Of a stretch of DNA of 13,268 nucleotides, positions 1 to 5,738 are shown one piece after another. The notes under the pieces were generated by a model. It had not been told where the DNA came from, made no database searches, and was given only the letters and a program-made list of their open reading frames with translations. Position numbers and translations under genes: made by a program. The DNA is taken from positions 1-13,268 of the forward strand of contig JASFTV010000069.1 of NCBI GenBank assembly GCA_050050615.1, written 5' to 3'. The stretch comes from JASFTV01 sp050050615. GTDB lineage: Bacteria; Desulfobacterota; DSM-4660; Desulfatiglandales; HGW-15. Numbering within the stretch: the first letter of the stretch is position 1; every line of letters begins with the position of its first letter.

Positions 1-41
1 AATGGTGATAGAGGCATTTCCCCCTTTGTCGCGTATCCTCG

Positions 42-113
42 CCTTTTATGAAGGGTCATGTAAGACAGCAAATCCCTCTTCCCCCTTTCGTAAAGGGGAT
101 CGAGGGGGATTTC
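42..113. repeat. Dispersed repeat, copy A (CTTT-ATGAAGGG ... CCCCTTTCGTAAA-GGGG)
   Basis: Two blocks are seen: a short imperfect palindrome around CTTTTATGAAGGG (43-55), and a second built on CCCCTTTCGTAAAGGGG (82-98) inside AAATCCC...GGGGGATTT flanks (70-112). The same two blocks recur in the same order and orientation at 3905-3969 (copy B), and the core recurs at 5751-5785 (copy C). This is a non-coding dispersed repeat; reading frames across it are low-complexity and resemble no protein. I recall similar pyrimidine-rich/purine-rich palindromes scattered in deltaproteobacterial genomes but cannot name a family. Confidence 0.7.
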
Positions 114-253
114 TTCATTCGGCGTAGCCCATGCTGGCAGCAAAGAGGCCTACTTGTCGCTTTCTACCCTGAGAATTGGTCCTTCGAGCATCTATATAGG
201 ACGTTTCCTAAATACTGCGGCCATACTGTCATTTCGACCCCCGTGCAAACGGG

Positions 254-296
254 GGGAGAAATCTTACAATCCCAATGGGTTATCAAGATTTCTCCC
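254..296. repeat. Perfect 12-bp inverted repeat in a TCATTTCGA-type element
   Basis: GGGAGAAATCTT (254-265) and AAGATTTCTCCC (285-296) are exact reverse complements around a 19-nt spacer. Upstream lies TGTCATTTCGACCCCC (227-242), giving an element of the TCATTTCGA...GAGAAATCTT type that I recall as a widespread intergenic repeat. No coding potential is seen. As RNA it would form a stable stem-loop. There is no adjacent T-run on the + strand, so I do not call it a terminator. Confidence 0.65.
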
Positions 297-319
297 GAAA
301 TTTACCCGTTCGGCAGGCT

Positions 320-397
320 CCCTTCGATGGACTCAGGATAAACCCTTCGATACACTCAGAGCCTGCCCTGCCTCTGGCCCTGAGTAAACTCGAAGGG
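320..397. repeat. CCCTTCGA...CTCAGG dispersed palindromic repeat
   Basis: CCCTTCGATGGACTCAGG (320-337) is followed by a second copy, CCCTTCGATACACTCAGAG (343-361). That copy is answered by an imperfect reverse complement, CCCTGAGTAAACTCGAAGGG (378-397). The arrangement is a direct repeat plus an imperfect inverted repeat, typical of a very common class of intergenic palindromes. It lies just 3' of the leftward DUF1847 gene (stop at 437-439), so it could form structure in that transcript's 3' end; this is inference. With the two elements to its left it makes bases 1-436 a gene-free repeat mosaic. Confidence 0.6.
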
Positions 398-436
398 TAC
401 CCAAGCCGTGTCCGATTAGAATTTCGCCTCGTGTTT

Positions 437-1138
437 CTACAGGACTTCCGGGTGTTTGAGTTTTCGGTAATAGGATGGCGACAGATAGACGGCTGCCAAT
501 GGATTGTGCCCGGTCACGCGATCCTTAACCGCCAAAACAGTTGTCGGGGCCTCTGCAAACTTGAACAAAAGAGAATCGTGACCCACGCACAATCCCAGCA
601 AGATATTAAACTCCGCTTTCTCATGATTGAGAACTTTCGCCTGATAAATAGGGTTGCACATGGACTCATCAGTCCCCTGGAATATCTTCTCCTCATCTTC
701 TATGCCAATTTTTTCTTTCGACGTCCTGCCCGCCTTGCACAATACCGAAACCACCTCAAAACCGTTCGCGTTGAGAATCTCTTCCACAACGGCCGCCTCA
801 TTGATGAAACCTATACAAAAGGCAAGCCCCAAACGCTTGTATCCCATCTTCTTTGCAAACTCACAGATCTCGACAATTCGGGTCTTCGTGGGTTGCATGA
901 TATAAGGGCGCTGGTGGCGATTGGCATAACATTCGCCTTCCTGGATGGAAGCCTGCCGCGCAAATTCGCCAATTTCCGACTGCTCGTATTCCTTGTTAGC
1001 ATCATTCAGAACCTGCTTGTGAGTCAAGGTAGGGCATCTTTTCGAGCCTATCCCATCTTCTCTCATGCAGATTCTCCAGTCTCTGTCCAAATCACAAGAA
1101 GCGCAGGAGACAAGCGCTCTTCGCCTTTTTTCCGCCAT
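437..1138 (-). CDS. DUF1847 family cysteine-rich protein
   Basis: This predicted cytoplasmic protein of 233 residues resembles the DUF1847 family, whose members are described as probable metal-binding proteins of unknown function, mainly in anaerobes. Ten cysteines are visible. An N-terminal cluster, C12-x2-C15-x8-C24-x10-C35, begins in SCASCDLDRDW and could bind a metal or Fe-S cluster. Further cysteines lie at 70, 92, 108, 134, 161 and 184, several in hydrophobic strand contexts such as GLAFCIGF and LLGLCVGHD. No signal peptide or membrane segment is seen. I chose the ATG at 1138 because a perfect AAGGAGG sits 5 nt upstream; the in-frame ATG at 1204 overlaps the predicted -10 box. It is divergent from the Nfu_N-like gene. 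I recognise the family, not the function, and see no direct link to histidine breakdown. Confidence 0.85.
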   Translation of the reverse strand: MAEKRRRALVSCASCDLDRDWRICMREDGIGSKRCPTLTHKQVLNDANKEYEQSEIGEFARQASIQEGECYANRHQRPYIMQPTKTRIVEICEFAKKMGYKRLGLAFCIGFINEAAVVEEILNANGFEVVSVLCKAGRTSKEKIGIEDEEKIFQGTDESMCNPIYQAKVLNHEKAEFNILLGLCVGHDSLLFKFAEAPTTVLAVKDRVTGHNPLAAVYLSPSYYRKLKHPEVL

Positions 1139-1143
1139 GGCGG

Positions 1144-1150
1144 CCTCCTT
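1144..1150 (-). promoter_or_regulatory. Ribosome binding site of the DUF1847 gene
   Basis: On the minus strand the sequence is AAGGAGG, 5 nt before the ATG at 1138. It decides the start in favour of 1138 over the in-frame ATG at 1204, which would add 22 residues. Confidence 0.75.
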
Positions 1151-1199
1151 TTCCAAGCTGTGAGAACGACCTGATATGATCCTTCCTCTTTCCATTAGA

Positions 1200-1229
1200 A
1201 ACATATGAGAAGGCCCTTTCCGGTGTCAA
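1200..1229 (-). promoter_or_regulatory. Candidate sigma-70 promoter for the DUF1847 gene
   Basis: On the minus strand a perfect -35 TTGACA (1229-1224) is followed after 18 bp by TATGTT (1205-1200), which matches four of six -10 consensus bases. Transcription would begin near 1193, leaving a leader of about 55 nt before the ATG at 1138. The prediction is by eye only. Confidence 0.5.
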
Positions 1230-1342
1230 GGGATTTGGCTTATTCTCTATTTTACCCAAAATTGAAATAGAGTGAAGCCCCCCGCGCCATTCACCCCCGC
1301 CCTCCCGGACGGGGCTCCCTGCCGCGGTTTTTGTAGAATAGC

Positions 1343-1370
1343 TTGACATATCACAAAGGTTTTGTCTTAT
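1343..1370 (+). promoter_or_regulatory. Candidate sigma-70 promoter for the Nfu_N-like gene
   Basis: A perfect -35 TTGACA (1343-1348) is followed after 16 bp by TCTTAT (1365-1370), matching four of six -10 bases. The start point would be near 1377, about 75 nt before the ATG at 1453. It faces away from the DUF1847 promoter, so the region between 1138 and 1453 carries two divergent promoters separated by a GC-rich stretch (about 1275-1330). Confidence 0.5.
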
Positions 1371-1435
1371 TGAATGGTGCATTTGGCGTGGCCTTCTCTT
1401 CTGAGGTTCTAAAATAGACACCTCTCTTCCTTATC

Positions 1436-1448
1436 TTGCCTCAGGCAA
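1436..1448. repeat. 13-bp perfect palindrome before the Nfu_N-like gene
   Basis: TTGCC-TCA-GGCAA is an exact inverted repeat ending 4 nt before the ATG at 1453, where a Shine-Dalgarno sequence would be expected. It could be a protein operator (a TTGC...GCAA pattern) or a small RNA hairpin that sequesters the start region. Neither is established. Confidence 0.5.
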
Positions 1449-1452
1449 TACT

Positions 1453-1785
1453 ATGAATGAACCGGAGATCGTCATCTATCACCACCCAAACCCTCAAATG
1501 AAATCCTTTCTCACCCACGAGGAAGTATCCGCCCCTCGTGTGGAGCATTTCAAGAAGCCCCTGACAAAGGAATCTGAGGAAGCGTTGAAAGCGCTGGGCC
1601 TCATTGGCGCGCAGACTGTCAGAGAAATCATGGCCATCCCCGGCGTCATATCGGTGCAGATCAAACCGAAAGAAATATGCGTCAAGAAAGAAACAGCTTC
1701 ATCCTGGGAGGATATACAGGAGAGCGTCATCGAAATCCTCCGCATGGCATTAAGAAGAAAGCGGATAAAAGTTGTTAAGCGATGA
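1453..1785 (+). CDS. Small Nfu N-terminal-like (NifU_N/Nfu_N fold) protein
   Basis: The protein has 110 residues and is probably cytoplasmic. Its central and C-terminal part has the pattern of the Nfu N-terminal domain: a run near residues 46-66 ending MAIPGVISVQIKPKEICVKK, then a predicted helix with SSWEDIQESVIEILR. This resembles the family's IPGV-x-SV-(hydrophobic)-I...W-x-x-(I/L)-K-x-x-V/I pattern. Nfu proteins normally join this domain to a C-terminal CxxC Fe-S scaffold domain. That domain is absent and the protein has only one Cys (residue 76), so it cannot be a classical scaffold. A role in Fe-S metabolism is inference. The tail is very basic (RRKRIKVVKR). No clear Shine-Dalgarno precedes the ATG at 1453; ATG 1498 is the only later alternative and also lacks one. 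It lies 204 bp upstream of hutU on the same strand. Confidence 0.65.
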   Translation: MNEPEIVIYHHPNPQMKSFLTHEEVSAPRVEHFKKPLTKESEEALKALGLIGAQTVREIMAIPGVISVQIKPKEICVKKETASSWEDIQESVIEILRMALRRKRIKVVKR

Positions 1786-1823
1786 CAGAGCTTTGTCATC
1801 CCTTAAAGAGCTCCTTATAAGTC

Positions 1824-1852
1824 TTGACTCGTACTCATAATTTTTCTAAGAA
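1824..1852 (+). promoter_or_regulatory. Weak candidate promoter upstream of hutU
   Basis: TTGACT (1824-1829) is followed after 17 bp by TAAGAA (1847-1852). The -35 matches five of six consensus bases, but the -10 only about three. It lies in the 204-bp gap between the Nfu_N-like gene and hutU and is the best promoter-like sequence there, so hut transcription may start here. Confidence 0.3.
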
Positions 1853-1875
1853 TGCACAGGAAACCGAAAAAATGG

Positions 1876-1915
1876 GCATGGCCGGATCAGTCGGATTGTC
1901 ATGGCATAGCCATGC
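1876..1915. repeat. Inverted repeats in the hutU leader (GCATGGC / GCCATGC)
   Basis: CATGGC-ATA-GCCATG (1900-1914) is a perfect 6-bp stem with a 3-nt loop. GCATGGC at 1876-1882 can alternatively pair with GCCATGC at 1909-1915. Two mutually exclusive pairings about 75-115 nt before the hutU ATG could be an operator or a leader RNA structure. It does not match the Pseudomonas HutC operator core (TGTATATACA) as I remember it. Confidence 0.35.
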
Positions 1916-1989
1916 GTTTCAGGCTCGGCGCAAAGGATGGGGCTTCTAACTCTCAATGTAAATTGCATTCTATAAAGGAGTTCTAGAAG

Positions 1990-3708
1990 ATGAAACGATC
2001 CTCAAAAGATGCTCTGATCAAGGAGCTACAAATCGGAAGCGGCAAGGCCCGCCCCGTACGCGCTCCACGGGGAAAGGAACTGCATTGCAAGGACTGGCAC
2101 CAGGAGGGTGCGCTCAGAATGCTTTGTAACAATCTGGACCCTGAATGCGGTGAGAAGCCCTCAGAGCTCATCGTCTATGGCGGTACCGGTAAAGCCGCCC
2201 GCAATTGGGCCTGCTTTGATGGGATTGTCCAGTCTCTTCTCGATCTGGAGAACGATGAGACGCTTCTGGTTCAGTCGGGCAAACCTGTTGGCATCGTCAG
2301 GACCCATGTCCATGCTCCCCGGGTGCTCATCGCCAATTCTAATCTCGTCGGACACTGGGACAACTGGAATTACTTTAATGAACTGGATAAGAAAGGCCTT
2401 ATGATGTACGGCCAGATGACAGCAGGTTCTTGGATCTACATAGGCACCCAGGGCATTCTCCAAGGCACATACGAGACCTTTGCAGCAATTGCGGAGAAGC
2501 ATTTTAACGGCAAGTTTGCAGGCAAGACCGTCGTCACCGCCGGTCTGGGGGGAATGGGGGGCGCGCAGCCCCTCGCTGTGACCATGAATGAGGGTGTGTG
2601 CCTCTGTGTGGAAGTAGATCGGAATCGGATTCAAAGGCGCCTTGATACCCGCTATCTCGACACTATGACCGAGAACCTCGATGAGGCGATCGCTATGGCC
2701 CGAAAGGCGGCAGATAATAAGAGAGCCCTGTCTATCGGTATCTTGGGCAATGCAGCCGATGTTTTGCCTGCCATGATCGAGCGGGGCTTTGTTCCGGATG
2801 TTGTGACGGACCAGACCAGTGCCCATGATGAGCTGAACGGATACGTGCCAGCAGGCTTGACCTATGAAGCCGCATTGGCGCTGCGCAAAAGCGATTCCAG
2901 AAAGTACATCGATATGGCGCTGGATTCCATGGCTGCGCACTGCCGGGCGATCCTGGACATGAAAGCCCGCGGTGCTGTTGCCTTTGACTATGGCAACAAT
3001 CTGCGAGCTCAGGCCCAAAAACGGGGCGTCCAAAATGCCATGGACTATCCCGGCTTTGTACCTGCCTACATCCGGGACCTTTTCTGTGAAGGTGAAGGCC
3101 CGTTTCGCTGGGCTGCCCTGTCCGGAGACCCTCAGGACATTGCAGTCACGGACCAAGCCCTTATGGAGACCTTCCCAGATAAGAAGCGGATGGTCCGGTG
3201 GTTGCAGATGGCTGGGGAGAAGGTGGCTCACATGGGGCTTCCGGCTCGCATCTGCTGGCTGGGCTATGGCGAGAGGGACAGGGCTGGAAGGATTTTCAAT
3301 GATCTTGTTGCCTCAGGAAGGGTTTCAGCCCCGATTGTCATTGGCCGAGACCATTTGGACTGCGGTTCTGTCGCATCTCCGTACAGGGAGACGGAGGCTA
3401 TGAAAGACGGGTCTGACGCGGTGGCTGATTGGGCCTTGCTCAACTGCATGGTCAATGTGGCTTCCGGCGCGAGTTGGGTCTCATTTCACGACGGCGGCGG
3501 GGTTGGAATTGGTTACGCCCTTCACGCAGGTCAGGTCACGGTTGCGGACGGCAGTCTGGAAGGAGAATTCAGGGTCAGCACGGTTCTTAGAAATGACCCT
3601 GGTACCGGCATCATTCGTCACGCCGATGCAGGCTATGACCGGGCCATAGAAGTGGCCAAAGAACGCGGCGTCAAAATACCGATGATCAATATGTATAAAC
3701 CTGATTGA
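1990..3708 (+). CDS. hutU: Urocanate hydratase (urocanase)
   Basis: This cytoplasmic enzyme (EC 4.2.1.49) converts urocanate and water to 4-imidazolone-5-propionate using tightly bound NAD+ as electrophile; it is the second step of histidine degradation. The protein has 572 residues, against about 555 usually. Seen in order: YGGTGKAARNW (63-73), TAGSWIYIGTQGI (144-156), the dinucleotide-binding GLGGMGGAQP (185-194), DQTSAHD (274-280), FDYGNNLR (332-339) and GPFRWAALSG (370-379). GLPARICW (416-423) carries Cys422, which matches the essential Cys of the urocanase signature. RDHLDCGSVASP (453-464) and RHADAGYD (543-550) follow. Motif 500-508 reads HDGGGVGIG, where I expect HHGGGVGMG, so the second His is Asp501. 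The ATG at 1990 has AAGGAG (1975-1980) at 9-nt spacing. It is the first gene of the hut series. I am very sure of the family. Confidence 0.97.
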   Translation: MKRSSKDALIKELQIGSGKARPVRAPRGKELHCKDWHQEGALRMLCNNLDPECGEKPSELIVYGGTGKAARNWACFDGIVQSLLDLENDETLLVQSGKPVGIVRTHVHAPRVLIANSNLVGHWDNWNYFNELDKKGLMMYGQMTAGSWIYIGTQGILQGTYETFAAIAEKHFNGKFAGKTVVTAGLGGMGGAQPLAVTMNEGVCLCVEVDRNRIQRRLDTRYLDTMTENLDEAIAMARKAADNKRALSIGILGNAADVLPAMIERGFVPDVVTDQTSAHDELNGYVPAGLTYEAALALRKSDSRKYIDMALDSMAAHCRAILDMKARGAVAFDYGNNLRAQAQKRGVQNAMDYPGFVPAYIRDLFCEGEGPFRWAALSGDPQDIAVTDQALMETFPDKKRMVRWLQMAGEKVAHMGLPARICWLGYGERDRAGRIFNDLVASGRVSAPIVIGRDHLDCGSVASPYRETEAMKDGSDAVADWALLNCMVNVASGASWVSFHDGGGVGIGYALHAGQVTVADGSLEGEFRVSTVLRNDPGTGIIRHADAGYDRAIEVAKERGVKIPMINMYKPD

Positions 3709-3724
3709 GCAAGAACAATCTTTT
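3703..3724 (+). terminator. Weak possible terminator after hutU
   Basis: GATTG (3703-3707) and CAATC (3716-3720) form a 5-bp stem overlapping the hutU stop codon, followed by TTTT. The stem is short and AT-rich, so it would be a weak terminator at best and would allow read-through to the next hut gene. Confidence 0.25.
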
Positions 3725-3904
3725 CCCGTCACTATCTTTGATCCGTGCGCTTGTTTGGAAGCTTAAGCTGCCCTTTGTATTTCACCCTTCGGGCATATGT
3801 GGAATCACGAGATCGATGCTTCAAGAGGCAAGAACCTGGCAAAATCCACCCGCCTCATCTCCCCGGGCCGGGGAAGCAAAGTCGATGGCGGGCAGGCTTC
3901 TGTC

Positions 3905-3969
3905 CCCTCTTTATGAAGGGGGAACAAGAAATCCTCCCCTTTCGTAAAAGGGAGACAGAGGGGATTTAT
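3905..3969. repeat. Dispersed repeat, copy B, in the hutU-ftcD gap
   Basis: CCTCTTTATGAAGGG (3906-3920) is followed by AAATCC-TCCCCTTTCGTAAAAGGG-...-GAGGGGATTT (3929-3967). This is the same two-block structure and orientation as copy A (42-113). The rest of the 329-bp gap between hutU (3708) and the formiminotransferase (4038) shows only an AGCTTAAGCT palindrome near 3760 and a CCCCGGGCCGGGG-type stretch near 3860. I see no gene there and no convincing promoter. Confidence 0.7.
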
Positions 3970-4037
3970 GGGTGCTCTTTCCTGGGTTAGAGTATAGATA
4001 CAAATTTACTGCCGGACTTGTTTAGGAGGCTTTAGCC

Positions 4038-4955
4038 ATGCCTAATGCGATCATTGAATGTGTGCCCAATTTTAGCGAAGGCCGTGATGAGTCTGTCATT
4101 GAGGCTATTGTCCAACCCTTTCGAAATCGAAAGGGATGTGTGCTCCTTGATCACAGGGCTGATAGAGACCACAACCGGTTGGTGGTCAGCCTGGCAGGAC
4201 AGCCCGATCCGATCCAGGACGCCCTTCTCGAGGCTTGCCGCGTGGCGATCGATAGGATAGATTTGGAGCGACACCAAGGGGGGCATCCCCGCATCGGGGC
4301 GATCGATGTGATTCCATTTGTGCCCTTGCAGAACATGAACATGCAAGGATGCGTGGAGCTCGCCCATGCGTTTGGCCGACGGTTTCATGAAAAGACAGGC
4401 GTTCCGGTCTATTTCTATGAGGAGGCCGCCCTCAGGCCGGGACGACGCCGTCTGGAGGTCATCCGCAAGGGCCAGTACGAAGGCTTGAAGGACGAAATCA
4501 CCAACCCGGAGCGACACCCTGACGTGGGGGAACCGAAGCTACACCCCAGCGCAGGGGCGACCGTGATCGGGGCCCGAAAGTTCTTGATCGCCTTCAACGT
4601 CAACCTGGACACAACCGACATCAACGTGGCCAAGGAGATAGCCAAGGCGGTGCGCGCTTCCAGCGGGGGACTTTGCCATGTCAAGGGCATCGGTCTGGCA
4701 TTGGAAGACAGAGGGCTCACCCAGGTGAGCATGAACATCGTCGATTATGAGCAGAACGCCCTCTACCGGGTAGTGGAACTGATCCGGATGGAAGCCAGAC
4801 GCTGGGGTGTTTCACTGGTGGAAACTGAAGTCTATGGCATGATCCCGGCTGCAGCGCTTCTCGATAGCGTAGCCTATTATCTTCAAATAGCCAATTTTGA
4901 CCCGAAACAGGTGATCGAACTGGCCCTTCTGGACTTGCTCGGAGAAAAGGAATAA
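4038..4955 (+). CDS. ftcD: Glutamate formimidoyltransferase (formiminotransferase)
   Basis: This enzyme (EC 2.1.2.5) transfers the formimino group from N-formimino-L-glutamate to tetrahydrofolate, releasing glutamate and 5-formimino-THF. The protein has 305 residues, a normal length for the stand-alone bacterial form. VPNFSEGRD (9-17) is the family hallmark. GGHPRIGAIDVIPFVP (81-96) contains His83, which lines up with catalytic His82 of mammalian FTCD. LHPSAGATVIGAR (168-180) and FNVNL (186-190) mark the junction of the N- and C-terminal formiminotransferase subdomains, so both are complete. The ATG at 4038 has AGGAGG (4024-4029) 8 nt upstream. Only 12 bp separate it from the cyclodeaminase gene, so the two parts of vertebrate FTCD are encoded here by adjacent genes. 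No signal peptide is seen, so it should be cytoplasmic. Confidence 0.95.
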   Translation: MPNAIIECVPNFSEGRDESVIEAIVQPFRNRKGCVLLDHRADRDHNRLVVSLAGQPDPIQDALLEACRVAIDRIDLERHQGGHPRIGAIDVIPFVPLQNMNMQGCVELAHAFGRRFHEKTGVPVYFYEEAALRPGRRRLEVIRKGQYEGLKDEITNPERHPDVGEPKLHPSAGATVIGARKFLIAFNVNLDTTDINVAKEIAKAVRASSGGLCHVKGIGLALEDRGLTQVSMNIVDYEQNALYRVVELIRMEARRWGVSLVETEVYGMIPAAALLDSVAYYLQIANFDPKQVIELALLDLLGEKE

Positions 4956-4967
4956 GGGGATTGGGCA

Positions 4968-5603
4968 ATGAGCCTGGCCGAACTCACCTTGAATGAATTT
5001 CTCAACAGAGTAGCCAGTGACTCCCCCACACCGGGCGGGGGCAGTGTGGCCGCCTTGACCGGTGCTCTGAGCGCGGCTCTCTGCGCCATGGTCACGCGCC
5101 TCACTCTAGGCAGAGAGAAACACAGAGACGCCTGGGAAGAGATGGAACACGTCCGTAATAGCGCTGATGAACTGGCGCGACGCTTGATAACCTTGGTGGA
5201 CACGGATACTGAGGCCTACAACCAGGTCATGATCGCCCTTAAACTGCCCAAAGAAAATGACGACCAGAAAGCCCATCGACAAAGAGCCGTCCAGGCCGCC
5301 TATAAACAGGCAGCCCTCGTCCCTATGGAGACCCTCCGGACCGTGGCCGGTCTGTTGGACCTGGTTCAGCAAGTTCTGGCGAAAGGCAACCCGAACTGCA
5401 TCACAGATGCCGGGGTTTCGGCCCAGCTGATCCGGGCCGCCGCCGTCGGTGCGGCGTATAATGTCCGCATCAACCTGTCGAGCATTGAGGACGAGACTTT
5501 TTGTCGTGAGTTGGAGACCGAGCTCTCCGATTTGCTCTCTCAGATCACAAATTCTGTGGAGGGACTCAGCAAGGCTGTTGAGCGGGGCCTTGGTCGAACC
5601 TGA
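4968..5603 (+). CDS. Formimidoyl-THF cyclodeaminase (cyclodeaminase/cyclohydrolase family)
   Basis: This gene belongs to the FTCD C-terminal (cyclodeaminase/cyclohydrolase) family. It probably converts 5-formimino-THF to 5,10-methenyl-THF plus ammonia (EC 4.3.1.4). The protein is 211 residues and mostly helical. Conserved blocks are SPTPGGGSVAAL (19-30), VDTDTEAYN (77-85), NPNCITDAGVSA (141-152) and GAAYNVRINL (161-170). Some clostridial relatives (FchA) are methenyl-THF cyclohydrolases, and I cannot separate the two activities by eye. Linkage to the formiminotransferase 12 bp upstream and to hutI favours the cyclodeaminase role. The ATG at 4968 follows TAAGGGGA, which overlaps the upstream stop codon and suggests translational coupling. 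Confidence 0.88.
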   Translation: MSLAELTLNEFLNRVASDSPTPGGGSVAALTGALSAALCAMVTRLTLGREKHRDAWEEMEHVRNSADELARRLITLVDTDTEAYNQVMIALKLPKENDDQKAHRQRAVQAAYKQAALVPMETLRTVAGLLDLVQQVLAKGNPNCITDAGVSAQLIRAAAVGAAYNVRINLSSIEDETFCRELETELSDLLSQITNSVEGLSKAVERGLGRT

Positions 5604-5674
5604 CCGGGGGTTCATTGGAGGATGAGATCCAGTTTGTGTTGAACCCGGTCACGCCCGCTAGTTTGGTCCAAGGA

Positions 5675-5704
5675 CGGAGCCAGCGAAAGGCCGGCTTCCG
5701 TTTT
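5675..5704 (+). terminator. Possible weak terminator after the cyclodeaminase gene
   Basis: CGGAGCC (5675-5681) can pair with GGCTTCCG (5693-5700) with one bulged base, followed directly by TTTTC. An alternative GCC/GGC pairing exists inside it. It lies in the 135-bp gap before hutI. The T-run is short, so it may only attenuate transcription. Confidence 0.3.
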
Positions 5705-5715
5705 CAGGGACTCTC

Positions 5716-5738
5716 AAGGAGTTCACCTCATGCCGTGA
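5716..5738 (+). promoter_or_regulatory. Strong ribosome site leading to a two-codon ORF (ATG-CCG-TGA) before hutI
   Basis: AAGGAG (5716-5721) is ideally spaced (8 nt) from the ATG at 5730, but the frame reads ATG-CCG-TGA and stops. The next codon, GTG 5739, is in the same frame as hutI. This looks like the ancestral hutI start signal, now cut off from the reading frame, or a minimal leader ORF allowing re-initiation. The dispersed repeat copy C starts 13 nt after the stop codon. Confidence 0.5.

Noticed and set aside
48..387. Short overlapping open frames in the left repeat region
   Set aside because: They are translations of palindromic repeats, with no ribosome sites and no protein-like composition.
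275..1174. Long + strand open frame of 299 codons opposite the DUF1847 gene
   Set aside because: It is antisense to a recognisable DUF1847 gene with a strong ribosome site, begins inside the repeat mosaic, and its translation resembles no family.
2161..3231. Long minus-strand open frame of 356 codons inside hutU
   Set aside because: It is antisense to a full-length, clearly conserved urocanate hydratase and arises from codon bias; no ribosome site or family motif was seen.
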